From positions 96,026,070 to 96,090,069 of the forward strand of contig OX465282.1 of assembly GCA_949987705.1 (NCBI GenBank): a stretch of 64,000 nucleotides of DNA, in the 5' to 3' direction. The notes under the pieces are model-generated. The model searched no databases. It was not told where the DNA came from and saw only the letters and a list, made by a program, of their open reading frames with translations. Made by a program: the position numbers and the translations under genes. This document shows, in pieces, positions 49,775-61,592 of this stretch. Every line of letters starts with the position of its first letter. Position 1 is the stretch's first letter. The stretch is from Thereva unica. Taxonomy: Eukaryota > Arthropoda > Insecta > Diptera > Therevidae.

Positions 49775-51173
49775 TTATGGGATATCTAGAATCCAACCAA
49801 CTTATCAACGACAAACAATACGGCTTCCGTCAAAAAAGATCCACTGGTGACCTTTTAGTATGCCTTACAGAACACCTCAGCCGAAGTTTGCATGGATCTG
49901 GCGAATCTAGTTTGGTTGCTTTGGATATCTCCAAGGCTTTTGATAGAGTATGGCACTCAGCCTTGTTAGCTAAACTCCAAGCTATTGGAATTGACTCGTT
50001 TCTGTATAAGTGGATTGAGAGTTTCCTTTCCGGCCGTTCAATTAAGGTATTATTGGATGGCGTCAAATCTGAATCTCACCCCATCTCTGCGGTGGTCCCC
50101 CAGGGGTCAATTTTATCACCGGCCCTTTTTCTCATCTTTATAAATGACCTACTTTCAATCTCCTCCAACCCACTTCTCAGCTTCGCTGACGACGGTACTC
50201 TACGTTACTCGTACAGCATCGATACAAGACAGAGACGTGCCAGATCCTGTCTTGATGATCGTGAATTAATGTCCAAATCTATTAAAAATGACATCAAACT
50301 AATTCTAGATTGGGGAGAGAAGAATCGGGTCGAATTCAACCCCTCCAAAACCAAGTACTGTCTTATCTCAAAAAAGAAGTTCAACACCTCACCATCCTTG
50401 ACAGTGGATGACGTTGAACTAAAGGCCGACCCATCCCTACACATCTTAGGCGTGACATTAGCCAAAGACTTGCGTTGGAATGATCACATATTCCAAATCG
50501 CCAAACAAGCATCCCAGTGCTTGGGATTTCTTAAGAGGTGCAAGTTCCTCCTCCAGCCATCGGCCCGTGCTGTTATTTATAAATCCTACATTCGGCCTCT
50601 TCTCGAATATAACTCCCTCGTTTGGGGCGGCGCTCCAATAACCACCTTGGCATGGTTAGATAAGGCCCAAAAAAAGGCCCTTAAATTAATTGATGACGAC
50701 ACCGCTTGCTCCACCATCGACCCCCTCAGCCACCGTAGGAATGTAGCAGCACTGACAAAATTTTATCGCTACTATCATAGTGACTGTTCCTCCGAGTTAA
50801 ACGCTCTCCTGCCTCCACGGCAATCTTATACCCGCAACACCAGATTAGCCCACTCGTCTCATTCCCTTCACCTGCAACTACCCCTTTCACGCACTCAACA
50901 AGATATGAATTCGTTTGTTAACAGAACAACTCGACTGTGGAATAATCTCTCGCAGTCAGTATTTCCGAGCTCCTACAACATCCAAGAGTTCAAACGCAGG
51001 GTTCATCACCACCTTCTTCAATACCCCCCGTACCTTTTAACCCTTAACCTATACCCCCCACCCCTCCCCCGTACTAAGCTTACTGCTAGACATTGCACCA
51101 TGACGTGACAAATGACATGACTGGTAGTATAAAGGGTGACTCCTGAGCTTAGCACTGTCACATAAAAAAAAAA
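49775..51173 (+). mobile_element. 5'-truncated jockey-like LINE (LINE C) with poly(A) tail
   Basis: It is inserted in the Tc1 at CATG; ATG is repeated after the A-tract (51164-51173), as expected for target-primed insertion. It begins inside the RT domain. The poly(A) tail and RT motifs fit the jockey group. Confidence 0.85.
49783..51108 (+). pseudogene. LINE C reverse transcriptase, N-terminally truncated
   Basis: This long open frame begins at LESNQLINDKQYGFRQKRST. It has LVALDISKAFDRVWH, VVPQGSILSPALFLIFINDL, the catalytic SFADDGTLRY, LGVTLAKDLRWNDHI and a complete C-terminal region to the stop. The endonuclease is missing. The ATG upstream (49759-49774) belongs to Tc1 sequence, so it is not the real start. 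The frame is uninterrupted, indicating recent insertion. Confidence 0.85.
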
Positions 51174-51450
51174 TGTGACTTTCAGCGAAAGCCAGGCGTC
51201 GAACCTTGTGTTCTGCAGTAAGCAGAGATTTTTTAGCCGGCTTTTTGTACATAAAGTTCGGATTGGCTTGTAAAATTTGTTGGATACGTCTACCAGTTGA
51301 AAGGTCTAGTTTCAATGTAATGGTGGAAGGACTAAGTTTCTAATTTTCGATGCAATTGCCCCTTTTGACAACCCTGCATCCTTGTATGCAAGGATTTGTC
51401 CTACGTCATTCAATTTTAATCCTCGAACCATAATAAAAAAACACTTTAAC
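51174..51450 (-). pseudogene. Tc1 transposase, N-terminal part (third element)
   Basis: The minus strand shows the helix-turn-helix start LKLNDVGQILAYKDAGLSK and, after a frame break, GRRIQQILQANPNF, KSLLTAEHKVRRLAFAESH. The next codons are across the LINE insertion. Confidence 0.8.
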
Positions 51451-51805
51451 AATGAAACTTTGACTCGATCGAACTTTAAATCACTCACATTCACTGACAA
51501 TATGAATGGGTATGATATTCGGGTCCAAAATTTGGGCGTTGCGCCCACAATTTTTCAGATAAATGGGCGAAATTTGAACTGTCTTCAAATTACTTTCGCA
51601 TTTCCAAGGTATATTTTTAGGAGTTTGCTCAAATTTACCGTTCCCCTTTTAGAATTCCATGGAAAACGGGATATTTTTGAATCCAAAACCAATCTACACA
51701 AAATTCTCTAAATTTTGATATTTTTGGTAAATGGCTAGGTTTTTGCATGACGTAACTTGAAAGTTGAGAAAAGTAGGTGTCTTCAAATTAATTTCGTGGA
51801 CTGTA

Positions 51806-52664
51806 CATTTGGGGCATATTCTTTTTGGCCCAAATTTGCCCGTGGAATGCCCGCGTGTACTGCTTGGTTATTGGCCATTTAAATCTTTTGGTAAAGTTTG
51901 GCCGTCGAAAGGCCGAATGCGCCCGCATGAAAAATGGGTAAAAATTCTACGGCCGTCATATCCCCATGAAAAAGCCAAGCGGCCGTGATTCGCCTGTCAT
52001 AAGCCCATTTTTTATTTAGTTCGGGTTAACCAATAGTGGGAAATAGATTAGTGCCAGAAATGATGCCAAAGTAATGGTTCAAATAACTATAATAGTGGTA
52101 AATACAGAACAAACTTTTGCTTCGTACTAGAGCACGAGTCCGAATTAGTATTGAGTGTGTTGAAGCGCCGCTTATAAACTGGGAAGCAAATGACTTCATT
52201 TGGGAGTTCCAACGATTTCAGGAGATAATAGCAAAACTAATCAATGTAAAGGACTTATCAGACCTAAAAAATGACTGAAAATTCCAGGATGAACTTTAAT
52301 TTCCAGAAACTGTAAGACTTGGAAAGCAATTCGTCGTCAAAAAATGCTGATTTAAGGTTTAAAAAATTCGTGATGTTTGTAAAGAGTAACGAAATTTTTG
52401 CACGGTTTTTAGAGAGTGCTTGGCGTTTGACGAGTGATGACTTGTTGGGAAGCCTTCGTTCTGCTGAAAAGGTAACTTCATATAAAACGGATTTCATTCT
52501 TCATATAAAACATCATTTCATTCGGATCGCAGGATAAACAAATTCTCTAGAAAAATTTTGTAGATTTATCACTATTATAGTTATTTTGAACTAGCTTCTC
52601 TTAGGATTACTTCGCCACCAGTTCTGATACTAGTAAATTTCCCACTGGTGTTAAGCGTACCTAA
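51806..52664. other. Non-coding stretch
   Basis: CGGCCGT-rich sequence to about 52027 is probably the other end of the repeat at 48247. Nothing is recognised from there to 52660. Confidence 0.4.
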
Positions 52665-53395
52665 GTATAATCCCGATAAATCGTAACGGTAAGGGACCGA
52701 GGGCTCATTACGAATTATCGAGATTTTCGAAAGAGCGGGATTATGAATTCTGCAAAAAATTTAGCCTTTTGCCTCATCATCACTCCCCCAACTGGTACAT
52801 TTAACTGTCGGCACTGCGAAAACCATATGACAAGTGACCGTTCAAGCTCAGGGAAGTCGCCGGCTTTTTGCCGTGTAATTTTATTGCTTGAAGGTACTCC
52901 AGCAATGACTTCCTTCTTCTTTAAAATTGAACTCAGTGTAGATGGAGGAATATTAAAGCGTTTTGCCACTTCGATTTTTTTATCGCCATCGGCAACGGCT
53001 TTTATAATCTCCTTTTTTTGACTAATGGACAAACACTCATGGGTACGTTTTGAACTCATGGTAAAATTACACTAAACTGACATAAAAGTTAAATGAAGAA
53101 GTAAATACACATGTAAAAAGAGAAGATAGAAATTCAATGGAAATAGAAAAATTTCTAAGCCAACATGATTAAGAGAATTCAAGAAGAGCATTTTTCTTTT
53201 CGAATTAACGGGATTTCCAACGGAGAACTACGAATTATAAGACGTTTAGGTGAGGTTGGGTATTAAAATCATTACGAATTATCAAAGGGACCGAAATGCA
53301 TTGATTTCTTACGAATAACCGCGATTTTTCCAAGGGACCAGCAGAACACTACGAATAAGCGGGATTTACGAATTAACGGGATACGAAATACCGAG
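52665..53395 (-). mobile_element. Deleted pogo/Tigger-type element
   Basis: Related inverted words (ATCCCGATAAATCGTAA at left; ATCCCGTTAATTCGTAAA inverted at right) mark the ends, with several ACGAATTA and GGGACC words inside. It contains only the DNA-binding part of the transposase. The exact termini and TA duplication were not fixed. Confidence 0.6.
52715..53059 (-). pseudogene. pogo/Tigger transposase N-terminal fragment (CENP-B-like HTH)
   Basis: The 114-residue frame starts SKRTHECLSISQKKEIIKAV and continues with VAKRFNIPPSTLSSILKKK, the psq/CENP-B N-terminal helix-turn-helix. The start of the second HTH follows (LERSLVIWFSQCRQLNVPV, MRQKAKFFAE). It then stops after a short unrelated tail, so the DDE domain has been deleted. 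It would bind DNA but not transpose. Confidence 0.8.
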
Positions 53396-54040
53396 GAAGT
53401 CAGTTTATTCCGTCCTCGTTCATCATACTGGGAAGTTGATGGTGTTGACCAACTAGTTTAGACTTGAAACGTAGCGAAGTATTAAAAAAAATGAGATTTT
53501 CGACGTTTAAAACGTACGAGCAATAAAAAAAAAAGGAAAAAAAAATTGGAGATAGGTATAGTCTGGTAACAGCAACATTATGATTTTATCTTGTTTGGAG
53601 TATATCATAAGTTTTGAACCTCGTGAGCCTTTTGTTATAAACAATGAAAGTTTTTTTAGTGCGTTTTCGAGCTTAAAATGTGAATAACTCCGGTGCTATA
53701 AATCCTTTCTAAAATAGACATCAAACAAAAAAATTATCTAACCAAAATGTGTCTTCAATATTTTTATAAACACCTCCGTATCACCTAGGTCTGTGAGTCC
53801 TATCCTATAAAATTGAGTACTAACTCTACTGTGGATGTTTCATCTAGCTATAGACTAATATCACTGATATCTGGCTATATACTAATATCACAACACTAAA
53901 CAAACCAACATCACCCCTATATGTGTTTATAAAATCTGAAATCCAATTAATAAATGATGAGTAGTCACAAGTATATAATTCTGACAATATTCGTTTGTGT
54001 CGAAATATTATAACACCTTTACCTTATGCAAAATACATAA
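53396..54040. other. Non-coding stretch
   Basis: It is AT-rich, with no gene recognised. Confidence 0.4.
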
Positions 54041-54109
54041 CTCTGTGACCTCGGTAGTCTTAGGTATCCTAGAAAATCTCCAAATCTTGGGTTCGACTCC
54101 CACCCAGAG
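54041..54109 (+). repeat. tRNA-like sequence (degenerate tRNA or SINE head)
   Basis: CTCTGTG at the start can pair with CCCAGAG at the end. There is a box A-like CGGTAGTCTTAGG and a T-arm TGGGTTCGACTCCCA containing box B. The D and anticodon arms are poor, and at 69 nt it is a pseudo-tRNA or SINE promoter rather than a working tRNA gene. Confidence 0.4.
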
Positions 54110-56204
54110 ACATCGTCATCTTGCTTTAAGCAAAATTTATCTGGTAGCAACCCTTACTCAAAAAGCATCTCATCAAACAAACATGTTCTATTATACACTA
54201 CAACTTTAATCTTCTTCTTAATTCACATTATAGAGGAATAGCGTAAATGTTGCACTGATTGTAGGAAAGCCTATTGTATACCCGAAAAACATTTAACTTT
54301 GAGACCTTGAAGAGTATTAATTTAAAAAAAGAAATTCAATAACAAAAAACCTATAATAAATATCTGTTATCTCGAATTTATCTGAAATTTAATTTTAGCG
54401 TAAATTCTCGTAAATGAAAGGTCAGTTTTCTTAAGATCTTTTGAAGTTAGAAACAGCCTAGTTACTAAATTATTGCTTTATAAATTTTTCCTTTGGAATT
54501 GCACCTAATTTCCTGGAACAATTTCCTTAAGTAAACACACTCAATCTTCTCCAACTTCGTTCACCTCGCATCACAACCCCCAGAGCCACCCCCACGAAAA
54601 AAAACATTCCCTTTAATAGAAGAGAAAGGCAAAAACAAAAAAAAGCGGAAAAAGTTTCTCACTTTCTAACGCAAAAATCTCGTAAATGTTTGTGTAAGTT
54701 GTGTGCTTAGAAATTCCCATTACAGAATTTGCGCCCCCCCAAAACAATAATAGAATGCTATGCTTTCTCTGCCCTCGGATTGGTTTATTAAGAATAATTA
54801 TATTTACAGAAAACAGATGATGATAAATTCTGGCAGAAGCCAAACATCCCTCAAGAGCCTGGTAGTTGCGTCTTTCAGGAATTCTTCTCGGAATTTAATC
54901 AGGATGAAGGGACAAAGCAGCCAGAACAGGTTGCGATCGTATAAATTAAGAAATTAGAAATTCTGAATATATTCAAGGTGTATGGGATGTGCCACAGCAG
55001 CTCTAACCTGTGGCTGGGCTGGGTCTAGTTTCCAGGTGGTTTTGTGTTTACTCTTGATTTATTGTCTCCACATGAGCTGCTGGGATTCTTATAGATGGCA
55101 TTAACTCCTTTCTTGTTATGCACACGAATCCTTGTGATTTAATAAAATTTTAAGGAATTCATTTGAATTTATATTGATTATTTATAAAGAATTGGATTTT
55201 TGATTGCTTAGTAGCTTGTAGCTTGTTAATTAGAGCAAACTTTCGTATTCTGGACTTAATACCCAAAATATGCATAAATATTAAATTTTGTTTACGGCAT
55301 GTACTGCATGTAATTCTGTACGTTCACTCCGAAATTAGAAATTCTTCGAAATGTTCATGCGAGATGAAACCACTAAAAACTTTTCAATATAACTTAAAAT
55401 TGTTTAAAACTCACGCTAATACTGCACAGTTACCTTACGATTAATATTTGCGGTATTTCATAACTCAATTGTTTGGAGTTTTGCCAACCCATAATGTACT
55501 AAAAATTAATAAAGTTTGTTACAAAGTTACGAAAATCCCTTCTTGGAAATGCATAATTTTTAGACCACTATGCAGAAGCTGACATTTTTCCCTCGAAAAA
55601 TATTTTTCATAAATGTTTATAGAATTTCGTCGGCTACAAACTATACAGGGTGTATTTGTTAAGTTTACAAAGCGGCCGTAATGGCAAGTAAGAGTCTCTA
55701 CAAATAGTCGTGTTACTTGAGCTCCGTAGTATTTGCAATTTTTTACCAAAAACATATCTAGTTATCAATTAATTATTATAATCTAGTGTGCCACTAAGTT
55801 TTTGAAATTATAACTTCTTTAGTTTTATTTTTGGTTATTTTTGTTTATTTTTCTTTAGGCACGACTGGCACTTTTTGACTTGGGGAAAATCGCGTCACGC
55901 GTCGCGCTATGTAGCTACGCCCACTTTTGTTGCATACCCCTTTCGGGCCCTTGTAGCCATGTAGTTGGCTAGATCATGGCCGAAAGCGATTAATCCAAGC
56001 AAAATATTTGAATGTTGCAGCCATGTAGCTAGCTGGAGCATGGCAACTTTTGTCGAGCTCTCGATATCTGCGGTAGTATGTTATGCTCTATTTTATGCGC
56101 ACTTTTGAGGGGAAAATTGGCTTTGGGAGTTTTACTTTGTATTAAGCAGTATGTTCTATTATAATAATATTTTATTTGTATTAATTATTTTATATTATAT
56201 ACTA
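54110..56204. other. Non-coding stretch
   Basis: No gene is seen. A direct repeat around CCATGTAG.TGGCTAG.TCATGGC occurs at about 55961 and 56022. Confidence 0.4.
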
Positions 56205-57371
56205 GCTGGGACCCGGTACCCCTCGCTGTATCCATAAGACAATAGTAGCCAAACCATCCATTGATTTGGTATTTTTCGATATGTGAATTTTACAAAGATG
56301 AAGGGCTTAAAAGAACGGGTACAGTGGTCTTGAGACGGCCACCATGGATCTAACGGTATATTAAGTATACTGCATTGCTTGTTGCATTCTACTTAGCATG
56401 CCCTTTCATTTGATACCCATATCGAGGGGGTTGTAAATAAAATGGTATTCCGCCCTCTTGAGACGGCCGTAGTGGATCTAACGGTATATTGATTATACTA
56501 CATTGCTTATTGTATTTAAGTTTGTTTTCAATATCGTCATGGCCTACCTATTGTTTGACAGCTGCGTAAATTTGAAATTTTCATTAAATGGAATGATGCA
56601 ATTTAATGACAATTTTACATTTACTAAGCTGTGAAACAATGACCATGTTTACGCGAAGATATTTAAGCTTATAACATCGTTATCAGTAGTAATTTTAAAA
56701 GCGTTTACGCGCAAATATTTTGGTTCGTGTCACTGCTATCCGTAGTAGTTTTAAGAACGTTTACGCGCGTTAAAATTTTTCCACCAGCAGATATCAGTTT
56801 TTAAAGTACCTACTTAGATCTAATATAAACTGTCAAGAAGAACTGTTTGGAAGAAGTTTAACTAAATTTTATCATTAAATGAACATAAATCGAGATGTAT
56901 TAATCCTCATGAAGCATCATAGGCAAGTTCTGCAGCGTTTATTACGTAAATAAACTTTCCTTTCGTTTAATTTAAAATCACAGATTCCATAATGTTTTTA
57001 CTAAAACTGTCAAACAACTGTTTACGCCTACTGCTTAACTCAGTTTTCCTTAATTAAGTTGTTACCTTAACACATTTATTTAAGCTTAACACCACTAACG
57101 AAAGCAGTATTAAGGGGCGTTTACGCGTAAGAAAATCAGTGTTAAGGTTGTTATAAACACTTTTAGAGGCTTCGCGTAAACATGGTCAATAAGTAGGCCA
57201 TGAAGCTATTGAAAATAAACTGAAGTGAAAATTCCCAAAATTAGCAATTTTTTAGATTTTTCAACTGTTCCGTTTGGTTGAAGGTATAAAAAATAGCCTA
57301 AAACCTGTTCTCAGACCTACCAAATATACACAATTCGATAACCAACACTGTGACACGATATTTTTACATAC
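56205..57371 (+). repeat. Repeat element of the 128-bp family, copy 1
   Basis: It starts TACTAGCTGGGACCCGGTAC and ends ACACTGTGACACGATATTTT. It contains two 128-bp units (GCC-CC landmarks at 56338 and 56466). A tail follows that is shared with copy 2 (TTTAATGACAA.TTTACATTT, GGCCATGAAGCTATTGAAA, AAAAAATAGCCTA). It is interrupted by the MITE at 56641-57187. Confidence 0.75.
56641..57187. mobile_element. MITE with GACCATGTTTACGCGAAG ends
   Basis: The 18-bp terminal inverted repeats are perfect and AAT is duplicated at 56638-56640 and 57188-57190. Interior copies of GTTTACGCG lie near 56704, 56758 and 57119. It splits the shared tail of the 128-bp-family repeat. It has no coding. The superfamily is not assigned. 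Confidence 0.8.
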
Positions 57372-59657
57372 ATATATACTAGCTGAGACCCGGTACGCCT
57401 CGCTGCACCCATAAGCCAATAGTAAGCAATAAAAACCATCCACTGACTTGGTATTTTTGGAGATATCAATTTTACACAGATGAAGTGCCTCAAAGAACAT
57501 GGGTCTTGCGACAGTCGCCATGTATCGGTATATTGAGTATACTACATTGCTTATTGTATTTTACTTATCATACCCTTTCATTTGATACCCATGACGCGGT
57601 CGTTGTGAAGAAAGTGGTAATCCGGCCCCTTGAGACGGCCGCCATGAATCTAAAGGTATATTTAGTATACTACATTGCTTATTGTATTCTACTTATCATA
57701 CCCTTTCATTTGACACCCATGTCGAGGTGGTTGTGAAGAAAGTGGTAATCCGGCCTCTTGAGATGGCCGCCATGGATCTAAAGGTATATTTTGTATACTA
57801 CATTGCTTATTGTAATCTACTTATTATACCCTTTCATTTGATACCCATGTTAAGGTGGTTGTGAAGAAAGTGGTAATTCGGCCTCTTGAGACGGCCGCCA
57901 TGAATCTAAAGGTATATTTTGTATACTACATTGCTTATTGTATTCTACTTATCATACCCTTTCATTTGATACCCATGTGGAGGTGGTTGTGAAGAAAGTG
58001 GTAATCCGGCCTCTTGAGACGGCCGCCATGGATCTAAAGGTATATTTACTATACTACATTGCTTATTGTATTCTACTTATCACACATTTTCATTTGATAC
58101 CCATGTCGAGGGGGTTGTGAAGAAAGTGGTACCCCGCCCTCTTGAGGCGGCCGCCATGGATCTAACGTATATTGAATATACTACATTGCTTATTGTATTC
58201 TACTTATCACACCCTTTCATTTGATACCCATGTCGAGGTGGTTGTGAAGAAAGTGGTAATCCGGCCTCTTGAGACGGCCGCCATGGATCTAAAGGTATAC
58301 AGTGGAAATCGGTTAACACGAAATGGTGGGGCCGGGATGAAAATTTCGCGATATCCGAATTGCGTATTAACCGTTGTCTTTGAAATACGATAATAATAAC
58401 GAGTTAAAAACATAATGAACCCCGGATTTATCTAAAAAGTAAGTAAAAAAGAGAAACAGTAAAAAAATTGAACTTTACTTATTCGCACAAATTACAAAAA
58501 AAGCGTGGTGCACCGAAAATCAAAAACAGACTGAAGTTTTTCATGAAAATTAAAAATATTAAATTTATTCAACTTAACTACGACGAACTTGTTTCGGCGA
58601 ATCCCCCATTTTCAAAAACATTAGGCCTATTCTGAACTTCGCTGGAATTTTCTTACCTCGTATGCTACGGATGTAAGAAAATTCCAAGAAAGTTTATAAT
58701 AGGATTGCATTTTTAGGAGAAGGCAGAGAACAAAAATAAATTTGACCTTCAAAAATATAGAGAAATTGGAGAAAATATGAACAAAATAAGTGCCGCAGAG
58801 ACTCTTTTTTCGTGGTAAGCGAAGAGCGTTTCGCAATATCAGAACAAATTCGCATGAAAAGCATATTATCGAACCGGGACTACGCTCTTTTTTCGTGTTA
58901 TGCAATATTTCGTGCTATCCGTTTTCGTGTTAAGTGAACTCCACTGTATTTTGTATACTACATTGCTTATTGTATTCTACTTATCATATCCTTTCATTTG
59001 ATACCCATGTTGAGGTGGTTGTGAAGAAAGTGGTAATTCGGCCTCTTGAGACGGCCGCCATGGATCTAAAGGTATAATTTGTATACTACATTGCTTATAG
59101 TAATCTACTTATTATATCCTTTCATTTAATACCCATGTTAAGGTGGTTGTGAAGAAAGTGGTAATTCGGCCTCTTGAGACGGCCGCCATGGATCTAAAGG
59201 TATAATTTGTATACTACATTGCTTATTGTATTCTACTTATCATACCCTTTCATTTTATACCCATGCCCCGCCCTCTTGAGACGGCGGCCATGGATCTAAC
59301 GTATATTGAGTATACTATATTGCTTATTGCATTTTAGTTTAGTTTCAATAGGGTCAGAAAGTTGAAAGTTTCATTAAATGCAATGATTCAATTTAATGAC
59401 AAATTTACATTTACGAAGCTGTCAAACAATTGGTAGGCCATGAAGCTATTGAAACTAAAATGAAGTTAAAATTCCTAAAATTACCATTTTTTTTGGATTT
59501 TGCAGCTGTTTTTTTGGTTAAAGGTATAAAAAATAGCCTACGACCTTTTCTCAGACCTACCAAATATACACACAAAATTTCATACAAATCGGTCAACCCG
59601 TTTCGGGGGAGTTCGGTAACAAACCCTGTGACACGAGATTTTTATAGATATAGATTT
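57372..59657 (+). repeat. Repeat element of the 128-bp family, copy 2, with expanded array
   Basis: It starts TACTAGCTGAGACCCGGTAC and ends GACACGAGATTTTTATAG. The array holds units whose GCCGCC landmarks lie at 57638, 57766, 57894, 58022, 58150 and 58277 and, after an insertion, at 59054 and 59182, with a shorter last unit near 59285. The unit encodes no stable protein: 128 is not divisible by 3, so reading frames shift at every unit. The family is not recognised. Confidence 0.85.
58300..58946. mobile_element. Tigger/pogo-like MITE inserted in the 128-bp array
   Basis: The ends CAGTGGAAATCGGTTAACAC and (inverted) CAGTGGAGTTCACTTAACAC resemble Tigger termini. TA lies on both sides. The distance between landmarks across it is 777 bp; subtracting 647 bp plus the TA leaves exactly 128. 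No transposase is present. Confidence 0.85.
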
Positions 59658-59681
59658 AGATAATTCCCTCATAGTCCAGTG

Positions 59682-59996
59682 CAATTAATCGAAAAAAGGG
59701 CATGAAATTGCATTTTACGATGTACGACATTTTTTTGGCATTTGTTCGGGAACATCTGACAATGAAAAAACCAAGTTTGTGGGCAGTGTGTTGTGAAAAG
59801 CCGCCATCTTGAAAAAGAGGCAGAGGACGTTTATAATAAATAACTGATTTGCATGCAATGATAGCTGAAAATGATCAATGGCAAGGTGTAGGAGAACAAA
59901 CTTATCTATAAAATGAGCCCTCAACGAGGTCTGTAAGTGATTTGGCTCAAGCACTCAAAGTTCAACCTTGATCATGTGGTTGGGGTATAATGCAGT
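59682..59996 (+). repeat. Dispersed repeat, copy 2
   Basis: It is the counterpart of 45445-45727, with small insertions. It follows directly after the end of the 128-bp-family element. Confidence 0.75.
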
Positions 59997-60264
59997 TTGC
60001 GATTAACTCGGTAAGATATTAATTTGTGTGAGTAATGCCCATTAGGTGCCTGAAATAACTGATAACGCCATTTTTTTTAATATCTCGTTAACGATTTCTC
60101 ATATGAAAATGTAGTAAACAGCAGAAGTACTGCACTTTCATTTAACCAACCAACCCCAAATTTTGCCCATATGTATAGTTCGGGTGACAATGCAAAATGA
60201 CTCAGAAAGTCAGTTTTTGGGGACCAGTTTGAGCATTGGAAATTTTTTAAATAGGCTTATTTTT

Positions 60265-60902
60265 ATTAGTAGAGGAAGTGCAGCAAATTTGAAATACTGC
60301 AGGTAATTTGGAATACTCGGTTATCTCAGTTAATGTAAACACTATCTGTGTTTTCGTGCTATAATCATAACGTCACATGACATACATATGAGTGAATGAG
60401 TACTAAAAACAGACCACCATCTTGAAATTTCTGTTGAAAGCCATACTACACAGCCAAATGTCTACTTTGAAAACTTTTTTGCTAAAAAAGCAATCTTTGA
60501 TAATCATTTACTATTAATATTTTTATAAATCTTCATTGTAACTGTTTAAACTATTAAGTATATTATAAGTTTATTATAAGTTTATGAATTTGTTTCGATT
60601 TGGTGAGTATTTCTAGAAGTGAAAGCAATTAAGAAAAAAAGCTAATATAATTTGGAATACTATATATTCCAAATTACCTGCACGCTGCACCAAAGTGAAA
60701 TCACGCTTCTGGAGTTTTTTAGTTTGACATAAATTTTGAGAAGGTTCCTAAGATTTGTTTTGTTTGATTGTTTTTAATATTTAAACTAAATAATTTTCCA
60801 ATAATTTAATGCTTTTTTTATTGAGCTAACCCGTTTCCTTTACTACTTATTCCCAAAAAACAAACTGGTATTCCAAATATGCTGCAGTTCCTCTACTAAT
60901 TA
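60265..60902. mobile_element. MITE-like element with TTAGTAGAGGAA ends
   Basis: TATTAGTAGAGGAAGTGCAG near 60266 and its inverse near 60885-60902 form imperfect inverted ends of about 30 bp. An internal perfect hairpin (AATTTGGAATA, 5-nt loop, inverse) lies at 60649-60675, and AATTTGGAATAC recurs near the left end. No duplication was fixed. Confidence 0.55.
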
Positions 60903-61231
60903 TCACGCGAACTACAAATGTGTGCAAAATTGAATTAGTCGACTATATTTTTTACTTTTTAGTCCATTATAAGTCTTCCGCAATTTGTATTGGCAGCCGT
61001 TTTTAATTTGGAGTGACGCCAACCAACTAATTGTATTCTATCCTTCAATTAAAAAAATTCTCCGCCATTTTGGAGCCGCTATCTGGATTTTTTTACAAAA
61101 TGGTCTGATGTCATTGTCATACAAACCAAACATGAATGCAAAATTTCAGCTCAACAGAAAACCGGAAAGCGGGTCAAATTTAACTTTTAAGATTTTATTA
61201 CATAGTTACAAATGAATCTAATAAAAAAAAT
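60903..61231. other. Non-coding stretch related to 62420-62545
   Basis: The segment 61068-61195 (GGAGCCGCTATCTGGATTTT, TTTTTTACAAAATGGTC) resembles 62420-62545. Both look like tails of the 128-bp-family or related repeats. Confidence 0.45.
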
Positions 61232-61592
61232 TTTAAAAACCGACTTCAGAAAAAAACCGCACAAAATTCACAAAAAAGGATGAAATAATTGTTTGTAATT
61301 CTTAACAACATTAATCCAATCAGAATGGATCTAGAAGGAAGAATCACTTTTGAAGACGGTGCTAACACCTGTGGGTGATGTATTAAGGGCATAAGCCTAA
61401 CAAAGAAATGAAAACAATTCCCGAAGCAAGAGTTAGTGCAATCAAAGTCAACTACTACCTGGCACCGTCTTCAAAAGTGATTCTTCTTTCTAAATCCATT
61501 CTGATTGGATCAATGTTGTTAAGAATTACAAACAATTATTTCATCCTTTTTTGTGCATTTGGTGCGGTTTTTTTCTGAAGTCGGTTTTTAAA
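61232..61592. mobile_element. Foldback MITE with TTTAAAAACCGACTTCAG ends
   Basis: The inverted arms are about 120-135 bp long and include GAATCACTTTTGAAGACGGT near the inner edges, so most of the 361-bp element can fold. No coding. Confidence 0.8.

Larger units (their letters stand above)
48882..51803 (-). mobile_element. Third Tc1-type element, split by an inserted LINE
   Basis: The ends are CAGTCCACGAAATTAATTTG (left) and its inverse (right), with TA at 48880-48881 and 51804-51805. Internal direct repeats resembling GCGAAATTAATTTGAAG lie about 200 bp inside each end (IR/DR). Removing the LINE (49775-51173) and a 3-bp duplication leaves about 1,520 bp, a normal Tc1 length. Unlike the other two Tc1s here it is not palindromic. 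Confidence 0.88.

Noticed and set aside
54041..54109. Functional tRNA gene
   Set aside because: The T-arm and box B are good, but the D and anticodon arms do not fold well; called tRNA-like only.
57485..58393. Chain of small ORFs with repeated KKVVIRPLE-type peptides in the 128-bp array
   Set aside because: The unit length is not divisible by 3 and the frames change at each unit, so these are repeat-derived, not a protein family.
56331..59300. CRISPR array
   Set aside because: The repeats are contiguous 128-bp units in animal DNA, with no unique spacers.
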